Below the pieces are notes generated by a model. It ran no database searches, had not been told where the DNA came from, and was given only the letters and a program-made list of their open reading frames with translations. The position numbers and the translations under genes are program-made. Below, piece by piece: positions 1-8,750 of a stretch of 64,000 bases of DNA. Within the stretch, counting starts at the first letter, position 1. Every line of letters starts with the position of its first letter. The stretch comes from Leifsonia poae (GTDB lineage Bacteria > Actinomycetota > Actinomycetes > Actinomycetales > Microbacteriaceae): NCBI RefSeq assembly GCF_027921845.1, contig NZ_BSEN01000010.1:67834-131833 (forward strand), written 5' to 3'.

Positions 1-1
1 G

Positions 2-145
2 ACCGTCTTCGCGGCCCACAACAGGTATCCCGCCGAGAAGGAGATCATCGTGTACCCGTTCAACGGACACGAGGGCGGCCAGCTGTTCCAGGAGGAGCGG
101 AAGCTGCGCTGGGCCAACGCCCGGGTCGCGGCCATGCGCGCTTGA
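2..145 (+). CDS. Acetylxylan esterase-like protein, C-terminal fragment
   Basis: Only the last 47 codons are in the window; the gene begins upstream. The tail reads KEIIVYPFNGHEGG followed by a short helical end. This matches the C-terminus of the AXE1 / cephalosporin-C deacetylase family of alpha/beta hydrolases (PF05448), in which the catalytic histidine sits in this N-G-H-E-G-G context. Such enzymes remove acetyl groups from acetylated xylan or xylo-oligosaccharides, usually in the cytosol after uptake. The family call rests on this short segment alone, so the substrate is not determined. The reading frame is open from base 2 to a TGA at 143-145, and the next gene on the right converges on it. 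Confidence 0.7.
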   Translation, partial: TVFAAHNRYPAEKEIIVYPFNGHEGGQLFQEERKLRWANARVAAMRA

Positions 146-161
146 GCCCGGCCGACTGCGC

Positions 162-713
162 TCACCTGTTCCCGGCCGCACCGGCTTCGGCGGGAAGGCG
201 ACGCGCGAGCACCTGACCGGGCCACTCGCCGACGGTGAACGTGTCGGTGCGTGTGTAGCCGCAGGACTCGTAGAAGCGCACGAGGTCCCCGTTGCCACCG
301 GCATAGCAGTCGACCCGCAGCAGGTCCACGCCGGCCGCGCGCGCCTCGTCGTCCGCGAAGGCGAGCAGGCGACGCCCCACGCCCCGCGCGCGCGGATCGC
401 GCGACCCGATCAGCACCTTCACGTAGAGTTCTGGCTCCGTCGCCGCCGGCACATAGTCGGTCGCGTCACCGAGGATGAGGGCACCGACGACCCCGGCCTC
501 CGGATGCTCCGCCACCCACGCTCCCCGCTCCGCCACCCAGCCCGTCACCCGGTCGACCTGCCGCTGCTGCGTCGAGAACGGCTCGCGCCCCCACTGCGCA
601 TCGTTGCCGATCTCGGCGAACCAGGCGATCGCGTCATCGAACAGCCGGAGCACCGCTGCAGCATCGGCGGGCACGGCGTTGCGGATGCGGATCTCGGTCG
701 TGACGTCGGTCAT
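162..713 (-). CDS. GNAT family N-acetyltransferase
   Basis: This 183-residue protein has the GNAT fold signature. The acyl-CoA pyrophosphate-binding loop is visible as RDPRARGVGRRLL near residue 105, followed by a C-terminal segment with NGDLVRFYESCGYTRT typical of strand 6 and helix 4. It should transfer an acetyl group from acetyl-CoA to an amine, but the substrate cannot be read from sequence. I start at the ATG (MTDVTTEIRI) because GGGAG lies about 7 nt upstream; the frame stays open far upstream but there it only shadows the hydrolase gene. It is the third gene of a minus-strand operon, 37 nt after the hydrolase stop. The operon partners (VOC protein, hydrolase) give no clear pathway. 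Confidence 0.85.
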   Translation of the reverse strand: MTDVTTEIRIRNAVPADAAAVLRLFDDAIAWFAEIGNDAQWGREPFSTQQRQVDRVTGWVAERGAWVAEHPEAGVVGALILGDATDYVPAATEPELYVKVLIGSRDPRARGVGRRLLAFADDEARAAGVDLLRVDCYAGGNGDLVRFYESCGYTRTDTFTVGEWPGQVLARRLPAEAGAAGNR

Positions 714-750
714 CGGTGCTCCCTGCTCAGTCGGCGCGATAAGAACATTC

Positions 751-1437
751 TCAGCGGTCGAGCGTTCGCCCGGGCGACAGCACGAGATCGGCGACCTGCA
801 CCGGATGCGAGAGGTTCGCGAGATGCCCACCGTCCACGTCGTCGATCGGAAGGCCGAGACGCTCCCGGGCGACCCGCCGCTGGAAGTCCAAGGGGAAGAA
901 GCGGTCGTCGCGACCGGAGATGACTCTGGTCGGCACTGCCGGCCACGCCTCGAAGTCGCAGGGTGTCGAGAAGGCTTCCTCCGCCTCCGAGCCCTCGTGG
1001 TGGCTGAGCTCCTCGCGCTGCTCGGCGGTGAGGTCGTGGGTGAAGTAGGTCTCCAGATCGAAGCCGGTGTCCGGATCCCGCCCCGCCGCGAGGTCGTTAC
1101 GACGAACCGCATCCTCATACCCGGTCGCCGCCCACCACTCGCCGGCCGTCTCGCCCGGCACGGGGATCATCGCGTTGAGGAACACCAGACCCCGCACGGG
1201 GAGCCGCTGCGCGGCGAGCGCGGCGGTGAAGGCGCCCATCGACTGGGAGGCGAGCACCACCTCGTCGCTACCGGCCGCGGCCTCGACCGTCTGCCGCGTG
1301 TACTCGGTGAGCCCGTTCGTCCCACCGGCCGCGAAGTCGACGGCGACAGCGTCGTGTCCGCGGCGGTGCAACTCCTCGACGACGAGGTGCCAGATCCAGC
1401 CGGCCCCTCCTGCACCGGGGAGGAACAGGTACCTCAT
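751..1437 (-). CDS. Alpha/beta hydrolase
   Basis: This 228-residue single-domain protein has a G-A-G-G oxyanion region near the N-terminus (LPGAGGAGW). The nucleophile elbow SQSMG places Ser at about residue 66, an acidic residue lies in SGRDDRFFP, and the catalytic His is in DGGHLANLSHP. Together these suit small carboxylesterases of the AB-hydrolase-1 type; the substrate is unknown. The start is the ATG whose bases overlap the upstream VOC gene's stop as ATGA, a 4-bp overlap that implies translational coupling. An in-frame ORF continues 12 codons further upstream, but it would run through the end of the VOC gene without a better ribosome site. Cytosolic; no signal peptide is visible. Confidence 0.82.
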   Translation of the reverse strand: MRYLFLPGAGGAGWIWHLVVEELHRRGHDAVAVDFAAGGTNGLTEYTRQTVEAAAGSDEVVLASQSMGAFTAALAAQRLPVRGLVFLNAMIPVPGETAGEWWAATGYEDAVRRNDLAAGRDPDTGFDLETYFTHDLTAEQREELSHHEGSEAEEAFSTPCDFEAWPAVPTRVISGRDDRFFPLDFQRRVARERLGLPIDDVDGGHLANLSHPVQVADLVLSPGRTLDR

Positions 1438-1853
1438 GCGATGGCGATCGAGCCGTCGTCGGCGATCTCCCACGACGGGTTGTACGCCACCTCCCAGACG
1501 TGGCCGTCGAGGTCGGCGAAGTAGCCGGAGTAGCCGCCCCAGAACACGCGCTCCGGGGCCTTCAGGATGCGCGCGCCCGCCGCCTCCGCCTGCGCGAACA
1601 CGGCGTCGACCTCCTCGACGGACCGCTCATTGAGGGCGATGGTCACGCCGCTGAAGGTTCCGTCGATCGGATGCCGTGCGTCCTCCTCGAGATCGGAGCG
1701 GCCGAACAGGGAGAGGCCGATCCCGTTCAGCTGATAGAAGCAGACGCCGTCCTGGGCCGCGGCAGGGGTCCAGCCGAGGCCGTCCTCGTAGAAGGCGCGC
1801 GCCCGCGCCAGATCGTCGACGCCGAACGTGACAAGTGAGATGCGCTGTTCCAT
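1434..1853 (-). CDS. VOC (glyoxalase / bleomycin-resistance fold) family protein
   Basis: This 139-residue protein carries the two beta-alpha-beta-beta-beta modules of the vicinal-oxygen-chelate superfamily. The first starts ISLVTFGVDDLARARAFYEDGLGW; the second ends in GYSGYFADLDGHVWEVAYNP, where the Glu of HVWE is the usual metal ligand of the second module. Members are glyoxalases, dioxygenases or resistance proteins, and this subgroup is generally uncharacterised. It heads a minus-strand operon with the hydrolase (4-bp overlap) and the GNAT gene. A TATGGT -10-like element lies 6 nt before the ATG and there is no ribosome-binding site, so the mRNA is probably leaderless. Confidence 0.85.
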   Translation of the reverse strand: MEQRISLVTFGVDDLARARAFYEDGLGWTPAAAQDGVCFYQLNGIGLSLFGRSDLEEDARHPIDGTFSGVTIALNERSVEEVDAVFAQAEAAGARILKAPERVFWGGYSGYFADLDGHVWEVAYNPSWEIADDGSIAIA

Positions 1854-1859
1854 GCCGCG

Positions 1860-1865
1860 ACCATA
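1860..1865 (-). promoter_or_regulatory. Predicted -10 element of leaderless VOC operon
   Basis: TATGGT on the minus strand ends 6 nt before the ATG of the VOC gene, which places the expected transcription start at or next to the A of the start codon. No Shine-Dalgarno sequence is present between the two. Confidence 0.45.
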
Positions 1866-1920
1866 CCCCGGACCCGCGACACGGGGGCGCCGAGGATCAC
1901 CCGGCCGGCGCGACGAGCAG

Positions 1921-3075
1921 CTAGCGGGCCAGCGCCTGGTCGATGTCCGCCAGCAGGTCCGCCACGTCCTCGAGTCCGACCGAGAGCCGGATGACGTTGT
2001 CGGGCACCTCGAGCTCGGTTCCGCGCACCGAGGCGTGCGTCATCTCCGACGGGTAGCCGATGAGCGACTCGACGCCGCCGAGCGACTCCGCGAGCTGGAA
2101 GATCTCCGTCGACTCCGCGAACCGGCGTGCGGCCGCCGCTCCCCCGGCGAGCGCCACCGAGAGCATCCCGCCGAACCGGCTCATCTGACGCGCGGCGAGT
2201 TCGTGGCCCGGGTGCTCCGGCAGTCCGGGATAGTAGACCGCGTCGATGCCGGCATGGCCGACCAAGCGCTCGGCCAGGGCCTGCGCGTTCTCGGAGTGGC
2301 GCTGCATCCGCACATCCAGTGTTTTGATCCCGCGGGTGGTCAGCCACGCATCCAGGGGCGCCGAGACCGCGCCGGCGGCGAACTGGATGAACTGCACCTT
2401 CTCGGCGAGCTGCTCGTCATCGATGACGAGAGCGCCGCCGATCACGTCGGTGTGACCGCCGAGGTACTTCGTCGTGGAGTGCACGACAACATCGGCGCCG
2501 AGCGCCAGCGGCTGCTGCAGTGCGGGCGACGCGAAGGTGTTGTCGACGACGACGAGAGCGCCGACCGACCGGCCGAGCTCCGCGAGGGCGGCGACGTCGC
2601 TGATCTTCATCAGCGGGTTGCTCGGTGTCTCGATCCAGAGCACGCGGGTGCGTTCCGTGCCGAGTGCTCCGCGCGCCGCGTCGAGGTCCGTCAGATCCAC
2701 CGTCGTGTTCCGGATGCCCCACGCGCCGTGGATCCGGTTGATCAGCCGGTGCGTGCCGCCGTAGACGTCGTTGCCGAGCACCACGTGGTCGCCGGGCTGC
2801 AGTACCGCGCGCAGCAGGGCGTCCTCGGCCGCGAGGCCGGAAGCGAACGAGAGCGCGCGCTTGCCGCCCTCGAGCGCAGCCAGCTGGGTCTCGAGGGAGC
2901 TGCGGGTCGGGTTGCCGGCGCGGCCGTACTCGTAACCGCCCCGCAGCCCTCCGACGCCGTCCTGCACGAACGTCGAGGTCTGGTAGATCGGCGGGATGAT
3001 CGCGCCGGTGGTCGGGTCGAACTCCTGGCCGGCGTGGATCGCGCGCGTGCTGAAGCCGTGACTGCTGTCGTTCAT
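1921..3075 (-). CDS. metB: Cystathionine gamma-synthase/lyase, Cys/Met metabolism PLP enzyme
   Basis: This 384-residue enzyme belongs to the Cys/Met-metabolism PLP family (PF01053). The PLP-binding lysine is K203 in HSTTKYLGGHTD, the cofactor phosphate region is SFASGLAAEDALL, and the YEYGRAGNPTR motif near residue 50 supplies residues across the dimer interface. It should make cystathionine from an O-acylated homoserine plus cysteine, or cleave cystathionine in the reverse direction; homologues do both. It sits directly downstream of cbs, which argues for reverse transsulfuration of homocysteine to cysteine. I chose the ATG of MNDSSHGF because GAGAAAG lies about 7 nt upstream. A second ATG nine codons earlier overlaps the cbs stop as ATGA and cannot be excluded. 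Confidence 0.9.
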   Translation of the reverse strand: MNDSSHGFSTRAIHAGQEFDPTTGAIIPPIYQTSTFVQDGVGGLRGGYEYGRAGNPTRSSLETQLAALEGGKRALSFASGLAAEDALLRAVLQPGDHVVLGNDVYGGTHRLINRIHGAWGIRNTTVDLTDLDAARGALGTERTRVLWIETPSNPLMKISDVAALAELGRSVGALVVVDNTFASPALQQPLALGADVVVHSTTKYLGGHTDVIGGALVIDDEQLAEKVQFIQFAAGAVSAPLDAWLTTRGIKTLDVRMQRHSENAQALAERLVGHAGIDAVYYPGLPEHPGHELAARQMSRFGGMLSVALAGGAAAARRFAESTEIFQLAESLGGVESLIGYPSEMTHASVRGTELEVPDNVIRLSVGLEDVADLLADIDQALAR

Positions 3076-3098
3076 CGTCTGCTTTCTCGTGGTGCGGG

Positions 3099-4463
<1,365 letters not shown>

Positions 4464-4470
4464 GCGACCA

Positions 4471-4476
4471 ACCGTA
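4471..4476 (-). promoter_or_regulatory. Predicted -10 element of leaderless cbs-metB operon
   Basis: TACGGT on the minus strand ends 7 nt before the GTG of cbs. The interval TGGTCGC contains no ribosome-binding site. Confidence 0.45.
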
Positions 4477-4572
4477 ACAGCGCGGCGGTGATTCGCTCAG
4501 TGGGTTACGTGCCGCCGCTCAGGTGCGCAGGGCGGCCACCTCTGTGCCGGATGCCCGGGAAGACCGCCACCG

Positions 4573-4578
4573 TAGAAT
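4573..4578 (+). promoter_or_regulatory. Predicted -10 element of leaderless mntR
   Basis: TAGAAT lies 6 nt before the mntR ATG (spacer CGACGC). The expected transcription start coincides with the A of the ATG and no ribosome site exists. Confidence 0.5.
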
Positions 4579-4584
4579 CGACGC

Positions 4585-5253
4585 ATGCCCGTGTCTGAGC
4601 TCTCGACCGTCGCACAGGACTATCTGAAGGTCATCTGGTCGGCGACGGAATGGTCCGAGACCCCGATCACGGTCAAGCAGCTCGCCGAGCGCCTCGGCGT
4701 GCGCGCGGCCACCATCTCCGACGGCATCCGGCGGCTCGCCGACCAGGGGATGCTCGTGCACGAGCCGTACGGCGGCATCGAGCTCACCGCGACCGGCCGG
4801 CGGCACGCGGTCGCGATGGTGCGCAGGCACCGGCTGATCGAGACGTTCCTGGTCGAGGAGCTCGGCTACGGCTGGGACGAGGTGCATGACGAGGCCGAGG
4901 TGCTCGAGCACGCCGTCTCCGACAACCTCATCGAGCGCATCGACCGCCGGCTCGGCTTCCCGTCACGCGACCCGCACGGCGACCCCATCCCGAGCGCCGA
5001 CGGCACCCCGCACCTCCCGGATGCCCGCCCGCTGATCTCTGCGGAAACAGGTGTTCCCCTCGTGGTCTCGCGCATCTCGGATGCCGACCCGGCCGTGCTC
5101 CGTTACCTCGCCGACCGCGGCATCCGGCTCGACACCCGGCTGAGCATCGACGAGCACCGCGAGTTCGCCGGCGACGTGACGCTGCGGCTCGACGACGGCG
5201 AGGTCGTGCTCGGTGCGACCGCCGCCGGCGCCGTCTGGGTCACCGGCGCCTGA
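4585..5253 (+). CDS. mntR: DtxR/MntR-family metal-dependent transcriptional regulator
   Basis: This 222-residue regulator has an N-terminal winged helix-turn-helix (VKQLAERLGVRAATISDGIRRLADQG, about residues 28-53). The DtxR-type metal-binding and dimerisation domain follows, with MVRRHRLIETFLVEELGYGWDEVHDEAEVLEH and clustered His, Glu and Asp ligands. A C-terminal FeoA/SH3-like segment ends at the stop. DtxR-family proteins bind palindromic operators when loaded with Mn(II) or Fe(II). Because the gene faces mntH tail to tail with 18 nt between them, and mntH has a palindrome at its promoter, a Mn-sensing MntR role is the best inference; an iron-sensing IdeR role is less likely. The gene appears leaderless. 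Confidence 0.87.
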   Translation: MPVSELSTVAQDYLKVIWSATEWSETPITVKQLAERLGVRAATISDGIRRLADQGMLVHEPYGGIELTATGRRHAVAMVRRHRLIETFLVEELGYGWDEVHDEAEVLEHAVSDNLIERIDRRLGFPSRDPHGDPIPSADGTPHLPDARPLISAETGVPLVVSRISDADPAVLRYLADRGIRLDTRLSIDEHREFAGDVTLRLDDGEVVLGATAAGAVWVTGA

Positions 5254-5271
5254 CCGTTCCTGCCCGGGCGG

Positions 5272-6522
5272 TCAGCCGCCGACCCAGCCCGCGATCGTCA
5301 GCACCACGAGCGTCACGTTCAGCACGACGACCAGGGTGGCGATCCCGAAGCCGAGCACGCGCATCCCGCGGCCGTCGGCCCTCTCCCCCATCACCGCACG
5401 TGACCCGGTGAGCCGCAGCAGCGGGATCATCGCGAACGGGATGCCCAGGCTCAGGAACACCTGGCTCACGACCAGCGCCCAGGTGGGCTCGACGCCCAGC
5501 GCGAGGATGACGATGGCCGGGATGAGCGTGACGATACGGCGGGTCAGCAACGGGATGCGCACCTTCAGCAGCCCGGCCATGATCGTCGCCCCGGCGTAGC
5601 TCCCGACCGACGTCGAGGCGAGCCCGGAGGCGAGCAGGCCGATCGCGAAGACGGCGGCGATGACCGGTCCGAGCGCGTCGCCGATGGCCGCGTGCGCCCC
5701 CTCGATGGTGTCCGTCCCCGCGACGCCGCCGAGGGAGGCCGCGGCCAGCAGGAGCATCGCGATGTTGACCGCTCCGGCGAGCGCGAGGGCTGCGAGCACG
5801 TCGATCTTGGTCGCACGCAGCAGGCGGCCGACGGTGCCCGGCGACATCGAGTGGCCGTGGCGGTCGCGGGCGAGCGCCGAGTGAAGGTAGATCGCGTGCG
5901 GCATCACGGTCGCGCCGAGCATGCTCGCCGCGAGCAGCACGGTGGGGGCGCCGTCGAACCGCGGCACGAGGCCTCCCGCCGCCGCCCGCCAGTCGACCGG
6001 GCTCACGAAGAGGCCGGCGAGGAAGCCGATGGCGATCACGCCGAGGAGCCCCAGGATGACCATCTCGAAGGGCCGCTGACCCCGCCTGGTCTGGATCGCG
6101 AGGATGCCGATGGCCACCAGCCCGACGATCAGTCCGCCGAGGGGCAGCGGGAGCCCGAAGAGCAGGTTGAGCGCGATCGCTCCGCCGATGACCTCGGCGA
6201 GATCCGTGGCGGCGGCCACCAGCTCGGCCTGGGCCCAGAACGCGCGCCGGGTGCCCGTGCCGAGCCGGGAACCGAGCAGCTCCGGAAGGCTCGAGCCGGT
6301 GACGATCCCGAGCTTGGCCGATTGGTACTGCACGAAGACCGCGATCGCGTTCGCGGCGACCAGCACCCAGACCAGCAGGTAGCCGTAGCGGGCGCCCGCG
6401 GTGAGATTGGCGGCGACGTTCCCCGGGTCGACGTAGGCGATCGCGGCGACGAAGGCCGGTCCGAGCAGCAGGAGCAGGCGCGCGCGCGACCGACCCGTGC
6501 GCCGCGCGACCTCGACCGCCAT
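5272..6522 (-). CDS. mntH: Nramp-family Mn(II)/divalent metal:H+ symporter
   Basis: This 416-residue integral membrane protein has about 11 predicted transmembrane helices. TM1 contains the Nramp metal-binding motif YVDPGNVAANL. TM6 contains the partner motif MPHAIYLHSAL, whose Met coordinates Mn(II) in characterised homologues. It imports Mn(II), and possibly other divalent ions, with protons across the cytoplasmic membrane. I use the ATG of MAVEVARR because GAGGGG precedes it by 6 nt; a TTG six codons upstream lacks such a site. An 18-bp palindromic operator lies 20 bp upstream, and mntR converges from the other side, so manganese repression is likely. Confidence 0.92.
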   Translation of the reverse strand: MAVEVARRTGRSRARLLLLLGPAFVAAIAYVDPGNVAANLTAGARYGYLLVWVLVAANAIAVFVQYQSAKLGIVTGSSLPELLGSRLGTGTRRAFWAQAELVAAATDLAEVIGGAIALNLLFGLPLPLGGLIVGLVAIGILAIQTRRGQRPFEMVILGLLGVIAIGFLAGLFVSPVDWRAAAGGLVPRFDGAPTVLLAASMLGATVMPHAIYLHSALARDRHGHSMSPGTVGRLLRATKIDVLAALALAGAVNIAMLLLAAASLGGVAGTDTIEGAHAAIGDALGPVIAAVFAIGLLASGLASTSVGSYAGATIMAGLLKVRIPLLTRRIVTLIPAIVILALGVEPTWALVVSQVFLSLGIPFAMIPLLRLTGSRAVMGERADGRGMRVLGFGIATLVVVLNVTLVVLTIAGWVGG

Positions 6523-6541
6523 TCGATGCCCCTCATCCAAT

Positions 6542-6559
6542 TGTTAGCCGAGCCTAACA
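6542..6559. promoter_or_regulatory. Palindromic MntR/DtxR-type operator upstream of mntH
   Basis: TGTTAGCCGAGCCTAACA is an inverted repeat with perfect 6-bp arms (TGTTAG/CTAACA). It lies 20-37 bp upstream of the mntH start, where a repressor would overlap the promoter. The core resembles the GTTAGG...CTAAC halves of actinobacterial DtxR-family boxes. Assignment to the mntR product at 4585 is inferred from proximity. Confidence 0.65.
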
Positions 6560-6586
6560 CTTGGTACGCGCCCGCAGCAGCCGCCG

Positions 6587-6644
6587 TCGAGTCCGGGAGA
6601 AATCAGGATCCGTGGCCTCGGAACGCGATTTCTCCCGGACTCGA
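6587..6644. repeat. Long intergenic inverted repeat, family A copy 1
   Basis: The 18-bp arm TCGAGTCCGGGAGAAATC (6587-6604) is repeated perfectly in inverse orientation at 6627-6644, around a 22-bp spacer. It lies between the 3' end of the ABC exporter gene and the mntH promoter. It could end transcription of the exporter's neighbour, but no T-tract follows on either strand. A second copy with the same arm core is at 61772-61834. Confidence 0.9.
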
Positions 6645-6652
6645 TCGGGGCG

Positions 6653-8542
6653 TCAGTTGTCGAGGGCGGGCTCGGAGCCCTGCACCTGCTCGCGGTACAG
6701 GCGCGAGTAGACGCCGTCGAGCCCGAGCAGCTCGCGGTGCGTCCCGCGCTCCACCACCTGGCCGTGGTCGATCACGAAGATCACGTCGGCGGCCACGATG
6801 GTCGAGAGGCGGTGGGCGATCGCGATGGTCGTGCGTCCGCGGGAGGCGGTGTCGAGCGCCTGCTGCACCACGCGCTCCGAGATCGAGTCGAGGGCGCTCG
6901 TCGCCTCGTCGAGGATGAGCACCTCGGGGTTCTTCAGCAGCACGCGCGCGATCGCGATGCGCTGCTTCTCGCCACCGGAGAGGCGGTAGCCGCGCTCCCC
7001 CACCACCGTGTCGTAGCCGTCGGGGAAGCCGGCGATCGTGTCGTGGATGTTGGCGTTGCGCGTCGCCGCCTCGATCTCGGCCTGCGTCGCATCCGGTTTC
7101 GCGTAGCGGAGGTTCTCGGCGATGGTGGCGTGGAACAGGTACGTCTCCTGCGACACCACGCCGATGTGCGACACCAGCGACTCCTGCTGGAGGGCGCGGA
7201 TCTCCGTCTCGCCGAACAGGATGCGCCCGCTCGTCGCGTCGTAGAAGCGCGGGATGAGGTAGGACACCGTCGTCTTGCCGGCCCCGGACGGCCCGACGAA
7301 CGCGGCGAACTCCCCCGGCTCGATCACGAACGAGACGTCGTCGAGGGTGTTGCGCTCCTCGGGGCGCGCATCCGGATAGCGGAAGACCACGTGATCGAAC
7401 TCGATGCGCCCGAGCTCGCGGTTCGGGTCGACCGGCACGGCGTCGGGGCGGTCCGCGATGGCCGGCTTGAGGTCGAGGTACTCGAAGATGCGCGCGAAGA
7501 GCGCACCGGAGGTCTGCAGGTCGAGCGCGACACGCATCAGGCCGAGCAACGGGAAGAGGAGCCGCGCCTGCACCGTCGTGAAGGCGACGATCGTTCCGGC
7601 CGTGATGTCGTTCGCGCCGCCGAGGATCAGCCAGCCCGACACGAGGTAGACGATGGCGGGGATCGACGAGAGGAAGATGTTGACCATCGCGAAGAACCAC
7701 TGGCCGCTCATCGCCTGCGACACCTGCAGGCGGATCTGGTTCTGGTTCTCGTCGGAGTAGCGGCCGACCTCGGTGGCCTGCCGGTTGAAGCTCTTCGACA
7801 GCAGGATGCCCGACACGCTCAGCGTCTCCTGCGTGATCGCCGTCATGTCCGAGAGCGACTCCTGAGTCTTCGTGGCGATGCGCGCCCGCACCTGTCCGAC
7901 CCGGCGCTGGGCGATCACCAGGATCGGCATGAGCACCACCGCCACGATGGTCAGCTGCCAGTTGAGCAGCAGCATCGCGACGAACGCGGCGATCACTGTG
8001 ACCGTGTTGCCGAGGATGCTCGACATGGTGTTGGTGAGCACGTTGGCCACCCCGCCGACGTCGTTCTGCAGGCGCGACTGGATGATGCCCGTCTTCGTCT
8101 TGGTGAAGAAGCTCAGCTCCATCGACTGCAGGTGCGAGAACAGCCGCACCCGCAACGCGCCCATCACCTTGTTGCCGACAGACGCGGTGAGATACGTCTG
8201 CCACACGCCGAGCAGCGCCGAGCCGACGAAGACCACGATCATCGTGATGACGATGGTGATCAGCACGGGCATGTCGGGGCCGCCGGTCTTCGGGAACAGC
8301 CCGTCGTCGAAGGCGCGCTGAGTGAGGAGCGGAGGCACCACCGAGAGGGCCGCACCGATCAGCACGAGACCCATCGTGACGATGATCGCGGTGCGGTGCG
8401 GTGCGAAGAGGCCGCCGATGCGGCGCAGCAGATTCGGGATCTTCGGAGCCGTCGCGTTGAGTGCCTTCTGGGCGGCGACGTCGCCTCCGCTGACGCGACC
8501 GCGACCTCCGCCACCGCCGCCCGCTCCGCGCATCCCGCTCAT
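6653..8542 (-). CDS. ABC transporter half-molecule, TMD-NBD fusion (multidrug/lipid exporter type)
   Basis: This 629-residue protein has a glycine-rich N-terminus (MSGMRGAGGGGGGRGRVSGG) and a six-helix type-1 exporter transmembrane domain (about residues 55-340). The ATPase domain follows, with Walker A GPSGAGKTT near residue 410, Q-loop VVSQETYLF, signature LSGGEKQRIAIARVLL, Walker B EVLILDEATSALD and H-loop AIAHRLST. It should work as a homodimeric MsbA/BmrA-like exporter, with unknown substrate. The start at ATG 8542 is supported by a TACCCT element 6 nt upstream and no ribosome site, suggesting a leaderless mRNA. The frame continues another 348 nt upstream, but that stretch is the promoter region of the divergent sugar operon and has no coding character. 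Confidence 0.9.
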   Translation of the reverse strand: MSGMRGAGGGGGGRGRVSGGDVAAQKALNATAPKIPNLLRRIGGLFAPHRTAIIVTMGLVLIGAALSVVPPLLTQRAFDDGLFPKTGGPDMPVLITIVITMIVVFVGSALLGVWQTYLTASVGNKVMGALRVRLFSHLQSMELSFFTKTKTGIIQSRLQNDVGGVANVLTNTMSSILGNTVTVIAAFVAMLLLNWQLTIVAVVLMPILVIAQRRVGQVRARIATKTQESLSDMTAITQETLSVSGILLSKSFNRQATEVGRYSDENQNQIRLQVSQAMSGQWFFAMVNIFLSSIPAIVYLVSGWLILGGANDITAGTIVAFTTVQARLLFPLLGLMRVALDLQTSGALFARIFEYLDLKPAIADRPDAVPVDPNRELGRIEFDHVVFRYPDARPEERNTLDDVSFVIEPGEFAAFVGPSGAGKTTVSYLIPRFYDATSGRILFGETEIRALQQESLVSHIGVVSQETYLFHATIAENLRYAKPDATQAEIEAATRNANIHDTIAGFPDGYDTVVGERGYRLSGGEKQRIAIARVLLKNPEVLILDEATSALDSISERVVQQALDTASRGRTTIAIAHRLSTIVAADVIFVIDHGQVVERGTHRELLGLDGVYSRLYREQVQGSEPALDN

Positions 8543-8548
8543 GTGTTC

Positions 8549-8554
8549 AGGGTA
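8549..8554 (-). promoter_or_regulatory. Predicted -10 element of leaderless ABC exporter gene
   Basis: TACCCT on the minus strand ends 6 nt before the ATG of the ABC exporter gene. No ribosome-binding site lies in between. Confidence 0.4.
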
Positions 8555-8641
8555 ACCCCGGCCGCTGACGCCGGTGGGCGACGCCGTATTCGCTCCGCTA
8601 CGGGCGAAACGACGGTGTCCCATCGTGTGATCCAACCGTGA

Positions 8642-8692
8642 TGCAAGCGCTTGACGTAAACGCTTGCATTGCCCCCGTACGCGGGGTAGCGT
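8642..8692 (+). promoter_or_regulatory. LacI-type operator and sigma70-like promoter of sugar ABC operon
   Basis: TGCAAGCG (8642-8649) and CGCTTGCA (8661-8668) form a perfect 8-bp inverted repeat. The left half extends into the self-palindromic CAAGCGCTTG, typical of LacI-family operators. The sequence TTGCAT (8664-8669), a 17-bp spacer and TAGCGT (8687-8692) form a promoter whose -35 box overlaps the right operator half. A repressor bound here would block RNA polymerase. The LacI gene at the end of the operon is the probable ligand. Confidence 0.7.
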
Positions 8693-8750
8693 CTCGACCG
8701 GGCGCATCCGAGCGCCTGCACCAAGAAGCTCACGCTCAACGAGGAGTGAA

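Noticed and set aside
4464..4584. Possible SAM riboswitch upstream of cbs
   Set aside because: The interval is only 121 nt, shared with the divergent mntR, and both genes look leaderless; no room or structure for a riboswitch.
6737..8641. 634-codon open frame on the plus strand opposite the ABC exporter gene
   Set aside because: It is the GC-rich antisense shadow of the exporter gene. The translation is Arg/Asp/His-rich low complexity with no domain.
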